DNA of 64,000 nt from Telluribacter sp035998675 (GCF_035998675.1 NZ_DASYHI010000020.1:744001-808000), one strand, 5' to 3'; numbered from the stretch's first letter, positions 17,584-27,119 are shown. A program made the numbers and translations. The notes: a model not told the origin generated them from the letters alone.

Positions 17584-18567
17584 ATGAAACATATCTCCAT
17601 TCTGGTTCCCCAGGGCGCTATCCTGGGAAGCATCGAAGGCCCTCGTCAGGTACTTACCGAGGTTAATAAACTCCTGAAAACTAAGGGAGCTCCTGCCCTT
17701 TTTGAGGTACAACTAGTTGGGCTTACAAAAGAAGTCCCGGCCGCCGGTGGTATCTATACGGTTAATTCCGATGTACTGGTAGAGAACGTCGTCAAAACGG
17801 ACCTCATCATTATACCGGCGCTGGACGGCGACATGGGTAAAACCCTGGAAGTTAACCGTGATTTTGTCCCCTGGATCATTGAGCAGCACCAGGCGGGGGC
17901 CGAGGTAGCGAGCCTGTGCGTAGGTGCTTTTCTGCTGGCCTCCACTGGTCTGGTTACGGGACGCAAGTGCGCCACCCACTGGATGGCCGCCAAAGATTTC
18001 CGCCGGATGTTTCCGCAGGTAGAGCTGGTAGAGGACCGGATCATTACCGACGAATACGGCATCTATTCCAGCGGCGGGGCTTTCTCTTACCTCAACCTGA
18101 TCCTGTACCTGATTGAAAAATACGCGGGCCGCGAGGTAGCCGTGTTTATGTCCAAGGCCTTTCAGATTGACATCGAGCGCCGCAGCCAGTCGCCTTTTGT
18201 GATATTTAACGGGCAAAAAGACCACGAGGACAACCTGATTATCAAAGCCCAGGAAATTATTGAAAAAAATATTCAGGAAAAGCTTTCCGTAGACCAACTG
18301 GCCGATCAGCTGGCCCTGAGCCGGAGAAATCTGGAGCGCCGGTTCAAGAAGGCTACGGCTAATTCCATTGTAGAATATATCCAGCGGGTAAGGATTGAAG
18401 CCGCCAAGATGAGCCTGGAATCATCCCGGGAAAACGTGAACGAAGTAATGTACAACGTGGGCTACACCGACCCCAAGGCCTTCCGGACTACCTTTAAAAA
18501 AATCACCGGCCTGTCGCCCGTTCAGTACCGCCAGAAATACAACCGGGAAGAAGTCGTGTACGGGTAG
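17584..18567 (+). CDS. GlxA-type transcriptional regulator (DJ-1/PfpI domain plus AraC HTH)
   Basis: A 327-residue protein. Residues 1-190 form a DJ-1/PfpI-like domain with the nucleophile-elbow-like sequence VASLCVGAFLLASTG; the last 95 residues are an AraC double HTH (LSVDQLADQLALSRRNLERRFKK and VNEVMYNVGYTDPKAFRTTFKK). ATG at 17584 is preferred to an in-frame upstream start at 17509, since MKHISILVPQGAILG is where the family begins and a promoter lies just upstream. It is divergent from the SRPBCC/VOC unit, which it may control. The ligand is unknown. Confidence 0.87.
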   Translation: MKHISILVPQGAILGSIEGPRQVLTEVNKLLKTKGAPALFEVQLVGLTKEVPAAGGIYTVNSDVLVENVVKTDLIIIPALDGDMGKTLEVNRDFVPWIIEQHQAGAEVASLCVGAFLLASTGLVTGRKCATHWMAAKDFRRMFPQVELVEDRIITDEYGIYSSGGAFSYLNLILYLIEKYAGREVAVFMSKAFQIDIERRSQSPFVIFNGQKDHEDNLIIKAQEIIEKNIQEKLSVDQLADQLALSRRNLERRFKKATANSIVEYIQRVRIEAAKMSLESSRENVNEVMYNVGYTDPKAFRTTFKKITGLSPVQYRQKYNREEVVYG

Positions 18568-18644
18568 TACTTGGGCAAGATTACCTTTTCCTACCTCTGA
18601 ACCCTGACAAAAGCCGGTCAGGCTACTCCCCTTTCGTTGCATTC

Positions 18645-20228
18645 ATGAAAAAGTACCTGATACAATTCTTAGTAGCTATCGCTGCTCTTTCCCCCGCACA
18701 AAGCCAGGCTCAAAAAATGAGCCCGGAACCACTGGTTGTTACGATTGATCTTAAAAACCGGGCCCAGGTGATCGATAACTTTGGGGCCGCGGGCTGCTGG
18801 TACGCCGAAGGTATCGGCAAACACTGGCCGGCCGAAAAGAAAGAACGAATTGCCGAACTGCTTTTCAGCCGGGAACGTGATGCCCGGGGCAATCCCCGGG
18901 GCATAGGGTTATCGGCCTGGCGCTTTAACATCGGCGGGGGTACGGCCGAGCAGGGCGACAGCAGTGGCATCCAGGACGTGAACCGCCGGGTAGAAGGCTT
19001 TTTGAATGATGATGGTACCTACAACTGGAACAAGCAAGTGGGCTATACCTGGTTTCTGAAAAAAGCGAAACAATACGGCGTGGAAAATCTCATTGCTTTT
19101 TCCAACACGCCACCGGTACAATACACCAGCAACGGCCGGGGTTTCAAAACGGAAAAAGACTACCGTTCCAATCTGAAACCCGACAAGTACGAAGCCTACG
19201 CCGATTTTCTGACGGAGGTACTTGGTCATTACGAATCGGAAGGATTAAGGTTTCAGTACATTAGCCCGGTCAACGAGCCCCAGTGGGACTGGACCGGCAA
19301 AATTGGCGAAGCCAAGCAAGAAGGCAGCCCCTGGCGGAATGAGGAAATAGCCCGGGTGGTAAAAGCGCTGGATGGCTCCCTGGTAAGTAATAAACTAAGT
19401 ACTCAAATTATCCTGCCCGAAGCCGCTCAACTTAACTTTCTTTACGGAGGTACTTCGACTGCCTCGCGGCAAGTACAGCAGTTTTTCGGCCAGAACAGCC
19501 CCCTGAACCTGAGTACCCTCACCCATGTACCCAGGCTGGTGGTGGGCCACAGCTACTTTACCGATACCGGCGACAGCGGCACGGTAGCCATCCGGCAGCA
19601 GGTAGCCGATACCACCCGGCAGTACGGGGTCCGGTTCTGGCAATCGGAGTACTCTATGCTGGGCGATGGTTTTCGGGAAGGTACCAAAACCCGGCGCTCC
19701 GCCAGGGATTGTGGTCTTTTCCTGGCCAAAATTATCCATGAAGACCTAACCGTAGCCAATGCCGGAGCATGGCAGTTTTGGAATGCCTTTGAACCCGGCC
19801 GGGCTGAATATGACACCCGGTACTACCTCATAGCCCTCCAGCCCAACCAGGACCATACCGATGGCTCCTTCTCCCAGACAAAAAACCTCTGGGCGCTGGG
19901 GCATTACAGCCTGTTCATCCGGCCGGGCATGCACCGGGTACTAACCAGCCGGAGCGATAACCTTACGGCGGTGGAAGCGGCCCAAAAGGTAATGGTATCG
20001 GCTTATTCGGGTGAAAAAGGCAAACTGGTAGTAGTGGCCATTAATTACGAGCCGGAGGCCCGGGACCTGCGGCTGGATGTAAAGAGCCTCAAATCAGGTA
20101 CCACTTATCAACGGTACGTAACCACCGCAGCTCCGGACGAAAACATGAAGCCTTATCCGTCCGGCAAACTCAATCAGCCCGTTACGTTACCTCCGCACTC
20201 CATTACCACGTTGGTTGTGAATGAGTAG
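18645..20228 (+). CDS. GH30 glycoside hydrolase (endo-beta-1,6-galactanase-like)
   Basis: A 527-residue secreted enzyme with a signal peptide ending SQAQ. The (beta/alpha)8 barrel has the acid/base Glu211 in SPVNEPQWDW and the probable nucleophile Glu335 in WQSEYSML. FGAAGCWYAEGIGKHW and GLSAWRFNIGGGTAEQG near the start are characteristic of the GH30 endo-beta-1,6-galactanase-like group. A beta-sandwich domain follows from about residue 430. Likely action is hydrolysis of beta-linked plant or algal polysaccharide outside the cytoplasm. No SusC/SusD pair is nearby, so it is not part of a standard utilisation locus. Confidence 0.85.
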   Translation: MKKYLIQFLVAIAALSPAQSQAQKMSPEPLVVTIDLKNRAQVIDNFGAAGCWYAEGIGKHWPAEKKERIAELLFSRERDARGNPRGIGLSAWRFNIGGGTAEQGDSSGIQDVNRRVEGFLNDDGTYNWNKQVGYTWFLKKAKQYGVENLIAFSNTPPVQYTSNGRGFKTEKDYRSNLKPDKYEAYADFLTEVLGHYESEGLRFQYISPVNEPQWDWTGKIGEAKQEGSPWRNEEIARVVKALDGSLVSNKLSTQIILPEAAQLNFLYGGTSTASRQVQQFFGQNSPLNLSTLTHVPRLVVGHSYFTDTGDSGTVAIRQQVADTTRQYGVRFWQSEYSMLGDGFREGTKTRRSARDCGLFLAKIIHEDLTVANAGAWQFWNAFEPGRAEYDTRYYLIALQPNQDHTDGSFSQTKNLWALGHYSLFIRPGMHRVLTSRSDNLTAVEAAQKVMVSAYSGEKGKLVVVAINYEPEARDLRLDVKSLKSGTTYQRYVTTAAPDENMKPYPSGKLNQPVTLPPHSITTLVVNE

Positions 20229-20408
20229 GTACTTAATTCGAAAATTCCATTACTACTAAATAATAAGAGTACTATTACGGAGTATTGTAAGGCTATATCA
20301 GCGTAACATAAACGATGTACCCGTTTACTACTATCAACTTCAGCCTCATCTCCTTTGTGGATCTGTATCCTTCCGACCCATTATACTTACCTTAGCCAAA
20401 AAGTTACT

Positions 20409-21002
20409 ATGCAGCCAGACCAACTACTCAAACAGATAGAGTTTATAAAGGAAATTGATAAACTCAAATACATCGTACGTAAGACCAAACTACTTAATAG
20501 CGATAGACATGAAAATGATGCTGAACATAGCTGGCATCTGGCCATGATGGCCATTATTTTGTCCGAGCACTCTAACACTCCCATTGACGTCCTGAGGGTT
20601 GTAAAAATGCTTCTTATTCATGACATAGTTGAGGTTGACGCAGGAGACACATTCATTTATGACACGCAGAAAAGTCACGACAACACCCAGGAAGAAAGGC
20701 AGGCAGCAGAACGGATTTTTGGCTTACTTCCCGATGATCAAGCCAATGAATTGATAGCGATCTGGGAAGAATTTGAAGAACAGGTAACCAATGAGGCTAA
20801 GTTTGCCAGAGCAATGGACCGACTGGAACCCCTGCTCCAAAACGTGTCAAATAATGGTGGTACCTGGAATGAATTTGGGATAAGCTATGATAAAGTTTTT
20901 CATAAAAAACAAGTGATCAAACAGGGTTCTTCGCGTGTTTGGGAATATGCTGAGCAGTTGTTAAATGAAAGTGTTGAAAGAGGGATATTGAAAAAAGAGT
21001 AA
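20409..21002 (+). CDS. HD-domain hydrolase (YfbR/HDDC2-like nucleotidase)
   Basis: A 197-residue protein. The HD metal site is visible as RHENDAEHSWH (His34, His40), LLIHDIVEVDAGD (His71-Asp72) and a later Asp in ARAMDRLEPLL. This arrangement matches the YfbR/HDDC2 group, several of which remove phosphate from deoxynucleoside monophosphates. ATG at 20409 is chosen over an upstream start at 20355 because the family begins near the QIEFIKEIDKLK helix. The gene is clearly AT-richer than its neighbours: 20/60 G+C at 20461-20520 against 36/60 at 19261-19320, which suggests recent acquisition. Confidence 0.85.
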   Translation: MQPDQLLKQIEFIKEIDKLKYIVRKTKLLNSDRHENDAEHSWHLAMMAIILSEHSNTPIDVLRVVKMLLIHDIVEVDAGDTFIYDTQKSHDNTQEERQAAERIFGLLPDDQANELIAIWEEFEEQVTNEAKFARAMDRLEPLLQNVSNNGGTWNEFGISYDKVFHKKQVIKQGSSRVWEYAEQLLNESVERGILKKE

Positions 21003-21073
21003 GATAGACAGTCGCTGATGCAAGCCGCCAGCCCCCTACCAGTTTCAGCCCCTGTATACCAGCTGTAGTGTGC

Positions 21074-22420
21074 TTATTGTAAAGCAAGAGTGGTATTCAG
21101 GAAGTCGTTGCGAAACTTCCCGGTTGGGTCAAAGCGGTTAACCAGCTTTTTAAAATCCGGCAACCGCTCGTAACGCGCTGCCAGTACAGTAGTGGCCATC
21201 GTAAACAGCTTACCCCAGTGGGGCCGGACCCCGAACGGTGCAAGTTCCTGTTCAATAAGTGGTAGTAGTTTACTCACCGCCGGCCAGTCCTGTTTCCAGG
21301 TAAAATGAATGGCTACGCTGGGTCGCTGGTAGCAGGGGCTCATCCAGAGGGTATCGGCCGCAATGGTACGTATTTCCGTGATCATAAGGTGCGGGTTAAT
21401 CTGCTTACCCAGGCGCGCCACCGCCCGAATGGCTTCCACGGCCTGCTCCCGCGGCACAAAGTACTCCGATTGTAACTCTACCCCACTGCTGGGCGTAAAG
21501 CCCATTTTGAAGTGCGGCAACCGTTCGTACCACGGGCCTGGAACGCCCATTTGTTCGGTACAGTTTTCGGCCGAAAGCTCGGCAATCGGGTGCAGGTGCC
21601 GGGTAGCGGCTTTGGCCCCGAAAAATTCCGGCCTGGTTGCAAAACGTTCTCCTTCCTCCTCCCGGCATTTTATCCAGACTTCGTTTACCTTATCAGTTCG
21701 CCAGTCGGTAAACAGGCTGACACTATGACCAGCCGACATAATTTCATCAAAATTGTTTTGCAGCTGACCCATGGGTAGTTGCTCATACACGTACTGCTGC
21801 ATCTGGAAAGCAGGTTGCAGCGCGAGCGTAACTTTGGTAATGATTCCCAGGGCGCCTAGTCCAACCACGGTGCCGTCAAATACATCAGAATCCCTCCCTT
21901 TCGACAGCTGATGTACCTCTCCTTTGGCATCTATTAATTCCAGCCCAACTACCGACGTAGCCAGGTTACCGTTCGTGACCCCGGAGCCGTGGGTACCCGT
22001 CGTAATGGAGCCCCCTACCGAAATATGGGGCAGTGAGGCCAGATTGGGTAAAGCATAGCCTTTTTCGTGCAGGTAAGGAGCCAGTTCGCCGTACTTAATG
22101 CCTCCCTCTACGGTTACAGTATTGGACTGCGTATCTAATGCCACTACTTTATTCAGCTCCCGGGTCGACAGCAGAAAGTCCCGGCTGTCGGCAATGCGAT
22201 TGAAGCAGTGACGGGTACCCAGCCCTTTCAGTTTCGCCTGTTTTTTTACCAGTGCCTGTACCTCCTCCCGCGAGGCAGGATACGACACGCTGGAGGTACT
22301 ATAGGTAATATTACCGGCCCAATTCTTCAAGGGATCAGCAGTCAGCCATTCCGAAACCGGCACCAGGGTACTCCCGGCGGTCACAACCGAAGATAACTTA
22401 ATAAAGGGTCTTCTTTCCAT
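21074..22420 (-). CDS. FAD-linked oxidase, aldonolactone/alditol oxidase-like
   Basis: A 448-residue flavoprotein of the VAO/PCMH family. The FAD domain shows KLKGLGTRHCFN, VEGGIKYGELAPYLHEKGYALPNLASLPHISVGGSITTGTHGSG and the closing GLGALGIITKVTL. The C-terminal D-arabinono-1,4-lactone-oxidase-like domain contains VRPHWGKLF, typical of alditol, xylitol and gulonolactone oxidases. The N-terminus (MERRPFIKLSSVVTAGSTL) resembles a weak Tat-type signal. A sugar alcohol or lactone substrate is likely; which one cannot be told. Confidence 0.85.
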   Translation of the reverse strand: MERRPFIKLSSVVTAGSTLVPVSEWLTADPLKNWAGNITYSTSSVSYPASREEVQALVKKQAKLKGLGTRHCFNRIADSRDFLLSTRELNKVVALDTQSNTVTVEGGIKYGELAPYLHEKGYALPNLASLPHISVGGSITTGTHGSGVTNGNLATSVVGLELIDAKGEVHQLSKGRDSDVFDGTVVGLGALGIITKVTLALQPAFQMQQYVYEQLPMGQLQNNFDEIMSAGHSVSLFTDWRTDKVNEVWIKCREEEGERFATRPEFFGAKAATRHLHPIAELSAENCTEQMGVPGPWYERLPHFKMGFTPSSGVELQSEYFVPREQAVEAIRAVARLGKQINPHLMITEIRTIAADTLWMSPCYQRPSVAIHFTWKQDWPAVSKLLPLIEQELAPFGVRPHWGKLFTMATTVLAARYERLPDFKKLVNRFDPTGKFRNDFLNTTLALQ

Positions 22421-22887
22421 AGGTACTTAATTGAAAGGCTGAATTTTCTGCTTCCGGATTACTTTTTTCACCCATTCCCAGACACAGGAAGGGACGTCTT
22501 TTGTAAATATACTTTTTATTGAAGAGAATGGCGCTCTCTGGTCCAAAGTCCGGTGCGTAATCTTGTCAGGTTGTGGTACCTGTTTGGTTTTTAAACCGGC
22601 CCTCTCCTTCTTCTCAGGCTACTTTTTGGGCTGTATCACTTCTCCTGTTCTTTCTGTTAGCCAGCTTTCTTAAGGTACGAGCCAGGCCCGCTAAGGTGCA
22701 AAATCAGCGAAACATCAGGGTTACTATTTTACAATTTTTTCTTAAATATATTAAAGTAAATAAATGTGCAACTTATTTATAATCAGATTATTGTGCAATA
22801 AAATATTTTTTGTTAAAGTATTTTAGCCTTAGTTTTGTACGGTGTAAGCACAGTAAATGTGCAATTTTAATTAAAGATTTAGAGTTG
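22421..22887. other. 467-bp divergent intergenic region
   Basis: The gap separates the flavoprotein gene (minus) from the M23 peptidase gene (plus). The left part is of mixed composition and no gene could be supported there; a 69-codon frame at 22573-22782 has no family features. From about 22735 it becomes very AT-rich and holds three copies of TGTGCAA (22765-22771, 22792-22798, 22858-22864) and a -7 box. Confidence 0.5.
22830..22837 (+). promoter_or_regulatory. Candidate -7 box for the M23 peptidase gene
   Basis: TAGTTTTG matches TAnnTTTG. TTTG at 22809-22812 could be the -33 element, but the 17-nt spacer is slightly short. The predicted leader to the ATG at 22888 is about 45 nt. Confidence 0.45.
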
Positions 22888-24216
22888 ATGACCAGACGCC
22901 TGAACCTCATCGCAGCCGTAATTTCCTTAGTTATTTTAACAGCCGCCCAGTCCTTAGTATTTGATTTCAGTAAATCAATATTTGTAACAGATCCAGCGCC
23001 CGATTCGAGTGCCATCGGTCAGCGGGTACCCGCCCCCATCCAGTCTGCTCCCGTTGTTTTTGGTATCCCAACCGACTCGCTTCTGGTTAAAGAAGGAGTT
23101 GTAAAGCGGGGGGAAACAATCTCAACCATTCTGGGTGCCAATAACATTGGTCCGGCTACCATCCATGAGCTTACTCAGAAAGCCAAAGGGGTTTATAACC
23201 TGAAAAACATCCGCACTCAGCGTAGTTACACACTCCTGTACGCGACCGATTCAACCCAAACCGCCAGGTACTTTATTTACGAACCCAACGAGCTGGAGTA
23301 CGTCGTTTATGACCTGCGCAACGAGCTAAACGTAACCCTGCACAAGCGGGAAGTGGAAATAGTACAGCGCGAGCTGGTGGGTGAAATCAAAGGTTCCCTG
23401 TACCAATCTATTCTGAAGGCGGGTGGGTCGGCACAATTGGTGAATAAACTGGCCGATATCTATGCCTGGCGCCTGAACCTGAACCATATTCAGGTGGGTG
23501 ATACCTTTAAGCTGATATTTGAAGAAAAGCAGGTAAATGGCAAGACCATTGAGGAGGGACAGCTATTCGCGGCCTTTATTGAACACAACGGCCAACCCCT
23601 TTACGCCATTGGGTTTGACCAGGGCAACGGCATCAGCTATTATGACCAGGATGGCAAAAGCTTCAAAAAAGCCTTCCTGAAAGAACCGGTAGAGTACAGC
23701 CGCATTAGCTCCCGCTTTACAAAAAACCGCTTTCACCCGGTTCAAAAAATTAACAAACCCCACCTGGGTACCGACTTCGCTGCCCCCACCGGTACCCCCA
23801 TTCGCTCTGTTGGCGATGGCGTAGTACTGGAAGCGGCTTTCACCAGCGGAAACGGGTACTATGTAAAAATAAAGCACAATAAGACCTACACTACACAGTA
23901 CCTGCACATGTCCAAGTTTGCGAAAGGTATCCGCCGAGGATCCCGCGTAGCCATGGGACAAACGATTGGGTACGTAGGCAGCACGGGTCTTTCAACCGGC
24001 CCGCACCTTTGCTACCGGTTCTGGAAAAATGGGGTACAGGTCGATGCCCTCAAAGAGAAACTTCCCCTGGCCGAACCCGTTAGCAAGCTCCACCGCATGG
24101 CTTTCCTGGCTACAAAAGAAAGTTTAATGGGCCGGATGGAGGCTATGGATGCCAGGTTAATGAAGCAGGATATGCTGGCGGCCAAACAGTCAGCGGCGGA
24201 TAATTCTTCTATTTGA
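22888..24216 (+). CDS. M23 family metallopeptidase (peptidoglycan endopeptidase)
   Basis: A 442-residue protein. An N-terminal hydrophobic segment (about 5-25) anchors or exports it. A LysM/OapA-like region follows (VKRGETISTILGANNIG). The C-terminal LytM/M23 domain has HLGTDFAAPTGTPI (zinc ligands His and Asp) and TTQYLHMSKF plus STGPHLCYRFW (further His ligands). It should cleave peptide crosslinks in peptidoglycan from the periplasmic side, as MepM-like enzymes do. ATG at 22888 (MTRRLNL) is preferred to an upstream in-frame start at 22810, because the -7 box at 22830-22837 lies between them. Confidence 0.88.
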   Translation: MTRRLNLIAAVISLVILTAAQSLVFDFSKSIFVTDPAPDSSAIGQRVPAPIQSAPVVFGIPTDSLLVKEGVVKRGETISTILGANNIGPATIHELTQKAKGVYNLKNIRTQRSYTLLYATDSTQTARYFIYEPNELEYVVYDLRNELNVTLHKREVEIVQRELVGEIKGSLYQSILKAGGSAQLVNKLADIYAWRLNLNHIQVGDTFKLIFEEKQVNGKTIEEGQLFAAFIEHNGQPLYAIGFDQGNGISYYDQDGKSFKKAFLKEPVEYSRISSRFTKNRFHPVQKINKPHLGTDFAAPTGTPIRSVGDGVVLEAAFTSGNGYYVKIKHNKTYTTQYLHMSKFAKGIRRGSRVAMGQTIGYVGSTGLSTGPHLCYRFWKNGVQVDALKEKLPLAEPVSKLHRMAFLATKESLMGRMEAMDARLMKQDMLAAKQSAADNSSI

Positions 24217-24322
24217 CCGCACAGCCGTTTAACCAGTAGTTGTTAGGCTAGAGTCTTCGTTTGTTCAATTTCCTCCTGTCTTAGGACCAAAGGTCTGTTG
24301 AACATTACCATACATCACCAAA

Positions 24323-24361
24323 AAACAGGGGCCAATCCGGATTCCGGATTAGCCCCTGTTT
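24323..24361. terminator. Bidirectional terminator
   Basis: A composite stem: AACAGGGGC/GCCCCTGTT (24324-24332 with 24352-24360) and an inner AATCCGG/CCGGATT (24334-24340 with 24344-24350). It has A-rich and T-rich flanks and lies between convergent genes. Confidence 0.85.
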
Positions 24362-24385
24362 GTATCAGGTAAAGTAAATCTGCGA

Positions 24386-26644
24386 TCAACTTAGTTTAGC
24401 CGGGTCAAAAGGCAGCTTACGGATACGCTGACCAGTAGCCGAGAAAATAGCGTTGCAAAGGGCGGCGGCGATGGGTGGCAAACCTGGTTCGCCTACGCCT
24501 CCGGGCGCTTCTTCGTTCTCCACAATGTAGATCTCAACCTTGGGCATCTCGTCCATCCGGAGTACCCGGTACTGGTGGAAATTGGATTGCTGCGCTTTTC
24601 CGTTTACGAAGGTAATACCCGGCTTGGTAGCCGCCGATATCCCCATAACGATGTTGCCTTCGGTCTGGGCGCGCACGTTGTCGGGATTCACGTACATGCC
24701 GCAGTCAATAACCGATACCACACGGTCTATTTTCACCCCGCTTCCTTCTTTCTTTACAAAGAAAACGTGGCCGCAGATACTTCCAAACGACCGGGTAATG
24801 GCTACGCCCTTTCCCATACCTTCGGGCAGCTTCTGGTACCAGTTAGATTTTTCGCCCAGGGTTTTAAGTACCTTCAGGAAGCGGGGTTGGTCCTTCATAA
24901 GTTCCAGACGGGCATCCAGCGGGTCTTTACCGGCGGCGTGGGCCAGTTCATCCACAAAGGACTCGTGTCCGAAGGCGCTGTTGGAGGCATAGACCGACCG
25001 CCACCAAACAATCGGGATGTCGGTTGTGACGCGGAGAAAGCCAACTTTCGCGTTTGGAAAGGCGTAGGGGCTCTCCTCGTGGCTGATACCTTCACCCGCC
25101 CAGGGATCGGGCTTGCCGGCGGGAAAACTTTTAAATACCTGTCCGGATATAGACTCGCCAATTAGGGTATGTTCAAAGGCTACAATATTTCCCTGATCGT
25201 CCACACCACCGCGCATGGCACTCAACATACCCGGACGATACGGTCCCTGCTGAATGTCGTCTTCGCGCGTCCAGATTACCTTGACGGGTACCTTGGCTTG
25301 TTTGGAGAGATAAACCGCTTCAAGTACAAAATCCAGATAAGCTTTCCGACCGAAGGCACCACCCAGAAATGGTACATTGACTTTTACCTTTTCGGGAGCA
25401 ATACCCAAATACTTCGACACCTGCTCAATAGCCCCGTCGGGACCCTGTACCGGTGCCCATATTTCGCAGGTACCGTTGTCCTTAACGTGCGCGACGGCCA
25501 CCTCCGGCTCCATGGGAGCGTGGGCCAGAAACGGCGTTTCGTACTGCGCTTCCAACTTTTTGGCAGCTTTTCCAACAGCCTCACTTACATTGCCAATGGT
25601 ACTATAGGCAGGGGCCTCCTGCTTCGCTATCTCCCGAAGTTGGGCAAAGTACTTGTCGGTACTCATTTCGGCCGGGTAGTTGGCGTTATCCCATTCTATT
25701 TTTAAGGCTTTGCGGCCCTGGAGGGCTGCCCAATAGTTAGTGGCGAGTACGGCTACCCCTTCGCAGGTTTTGTAGGGCAGCGGGCGCTCGGCTTTCACCA
25801 CCATTTTTACACCCGGTACCTTTTTGGCAGCAGCCTCATCAATAGTCAGTACTTTACCATGAATAACCGGGCTGCGCTCAATGGAAGCGTACAGCATACC
25901 TGGTACTTCCACGTCCATTCCGAACTGGGCCTGACCTGTTACTTTAGAAGGCACCTCCGGACGGGGCAGCGACTTGCCCAATACTTTAAAATCTTTCTTT
26001 GCCTTTAGAGGCAGCTCCTTGGGTACTTCCAGTTGGGAAGCGTCTTCTACCAGTTCCCCGTAGGTAAAGGACTTGCCGGAGGGTTTGTGGTAAATCCTGC
26101 CTTCCTGGGCGTAACAGTCACTTTTTTCGGCTTTCCAGCGGGTTGCGGCGGCCTGTAGGAACATTTCCCGGGCGGCGGCCCCCGCCTGACGCAGCCGGTT
26201 CCAGCCGGTCCGGACGGTACTGCTTCCACCAGAAAGCTGGCCCCCGTACTTACGCAGCCCGTCGGACTGTTGTATTTTGATCTGATCCATACTTACTTCC
26301 AGCTCTTCGGCGATCATCATCGGTACCGACTGCCAGGTAGCCTGCCCCATGTCGGGACGGTGGTTGATAAGGGTTATTGTTCCGGCGTTATCAATGACCA
26401 CAAACGGGTGCAGTTCAAACGACAAAACCGCCGTTGGACTCTGCTCGCTGATGTTGACGACCGTTGCCACGGCTCCGTTGGCTTTGGTGGTAAAGCCCAG
26501 CATAAGGCCAACGCCCGACAGTCCGGCGATTTTCATAAAATCGCGACGAGCAACGCTTTGCCGGTCCACGCCTGGATGGGCCACGCCTGGACGTGCCGAA
26601 CCCGCTTCTGAAGTACCTGCTTCTTTATTTACCTGTAACGCCAT
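24386..26644 (-). CDS. Xanthine dehydrogenase family, molybdopterin-binding large subunit
   Basis: A 752-residue protein of the aldehyde/isoquinoline oxidoreductase beta-subunit type (single-chain large subunit with a Tat signal, RRDFMKIAGLSG). FLGGAFGRKAYLDF, VIWTREDDIQQGPYRPG and the C-terminal GGVGEPGLPPIAAALCNAI, with the conserved GE that precedes the active-site glutamate's loop, are all visible. It hydroxylates an aldehyde or N-heterocycle in the periplasm using molybdenum cofactor. ATG at 26644 is chosen; it overlaps the end of the 2Fe-2S subunit gene by 20 nt, which implies translational coupling. No MoCo-insertion chaperone or cytochrome gene is adjacent. Confidence 0.88.
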   Translation of the reverse strand: MALQVNKEAGTSEAGSARPGVAHPGVDRQSVARRDFMKIAGLSGVGLMLGFTTKANGAVATVVNISEQSPTAVLSFELHPFVVIDNAGTITLINHRPDMGQATWQSVPMMIAEELEVSMDQIKIQQSDGLRKYGGQLSGGSSTVRTGWNRLRQAGAAAREMFLQAAATRWKAEKSDCYAQEGRIYHKPSGKSFTYGELVEDASQLEVPKELPLKAKKDFKVLGKSLPRPEVPSKVTGQAQFGMDVEVPGMLYASIERSPVIHGKVLTIDEAAAKKVPGVKMVVKAERPLPYKTCEGVAVLATNYWAALQGRKALKIEWDNANYPAEMSTDKYFAQLREIAKQEAPAYSTIGNVSEAVGKAAKKLEAQYETPFLAHAPMEPEVAVAHVKDNGTCEIWAPVQGPDGAIEQVSKYLGIAPEKVKVNVPFLGGAFGRKAYLDFVLEAVYLSKQAKVPVKVIWTREDDIQQGPYRPGMLSAMRGGVDDQGNIVAFEHTLIGESISGQVFKSFPAGKPDPWAGEGISHEESPYAFPNAKVGFLRVTTDIPIVWWRSVYASNSAFGHESFVDELAHAAGKDPLDARLELMKDQPRFLKVLKTLGEKSNWYQKLPEGMGKGVAITRSFGSICGHVFFVKKEGSGVKIDRVVSVIDCGMYVNPDNVRAQTEGNIVMGISAATKPGITFVNGKAQQSNFHQYRVLRMDEMPKVEIYIVENEEAPGGVGEPGLPPIAAALCNAIFSATGQRIRKLPFDPAKLS

Positions 26645-27119
26645 TGCCTTTCTTGTTAGCTGTTGTTGCTGCTGCTGAATGAATTGCTTTCCGAACGCGC
26701 TGGTAAGTACCGCAGCGGCAGATGTTGCCGCGCATAGCGTTGTCAATGTCTTCGTCGGTTGGGTTGGGGGTGCTTTCCAACAGCGCCACCGCCGTCATAA
26801 TTTGTCCCGACTGGCAGTAGCCGCACTGGGGTACCTGCTCTTCTATCCAGGCTTTCTGAACGGCGTGCAGTTTTTCTTCACTACCTACTCCTTCGATGGT
26901 CGTGATTTTTTTGCCGGCGGCGGCTTGTACCGGATACGAACACGAGCGCGATGGTTTGCCGTCGATATGTACCGTACAGGCCCCGCACTGGGAAATACCG
27001 CAGCCGAATTTGGTACCTTTCAGGCCCGCTTCGTCGCGGATGGCCCACAGCAGGGGCATTCGTGGATCAACGTCCATCTCATGCGCTTTGCCGTTGATGG
27101 TAAGAGTTATTACTGCCAT
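26625..27119 (-). CDS. 2Fe-2S ferredoxin subunit of the molybdenum hydroxylase
   Basis: A 164-residue small subunit. The N-terminal plant-type ferredoxin cluster is CGISQCGACTVHIDGK...SRSC, and the C-terminal helical domain carries the second cluster in CGYCQSGQIM and ICRCGTY. It passes electrons from the molybdopterin subunit to an external acceptor. ATG at 27119 (MAVITLTING) is the family start; the longer frame from 27161 adds unrelated residues. It has no signal of its own, consistent with export as a complex on the large subunit's Tat signal. Confidence 0.92.
   Translation of the reverse strand: MAVITLTINGKAHEMDVDPRMPLLWAIRDEAGLKGTKFGCGISQCGACTVHIDGKPSRSCSYPVQAAAGKKITTIEGVGSEEKLHAVQKAWIEEQVPQCGYCQSGQIMTAVALLESTPNPTDEDIDNAMRGNICRCGTYQRVRKAIHSAAATTANKKGNGVTGK

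Noticed and set aside
22573..22782. 69-codon frame in the intergenic gap with a hydrophobic segment
   Set aside because: GTG start, no ribosome site or family likeness, and composition typical of the gap.
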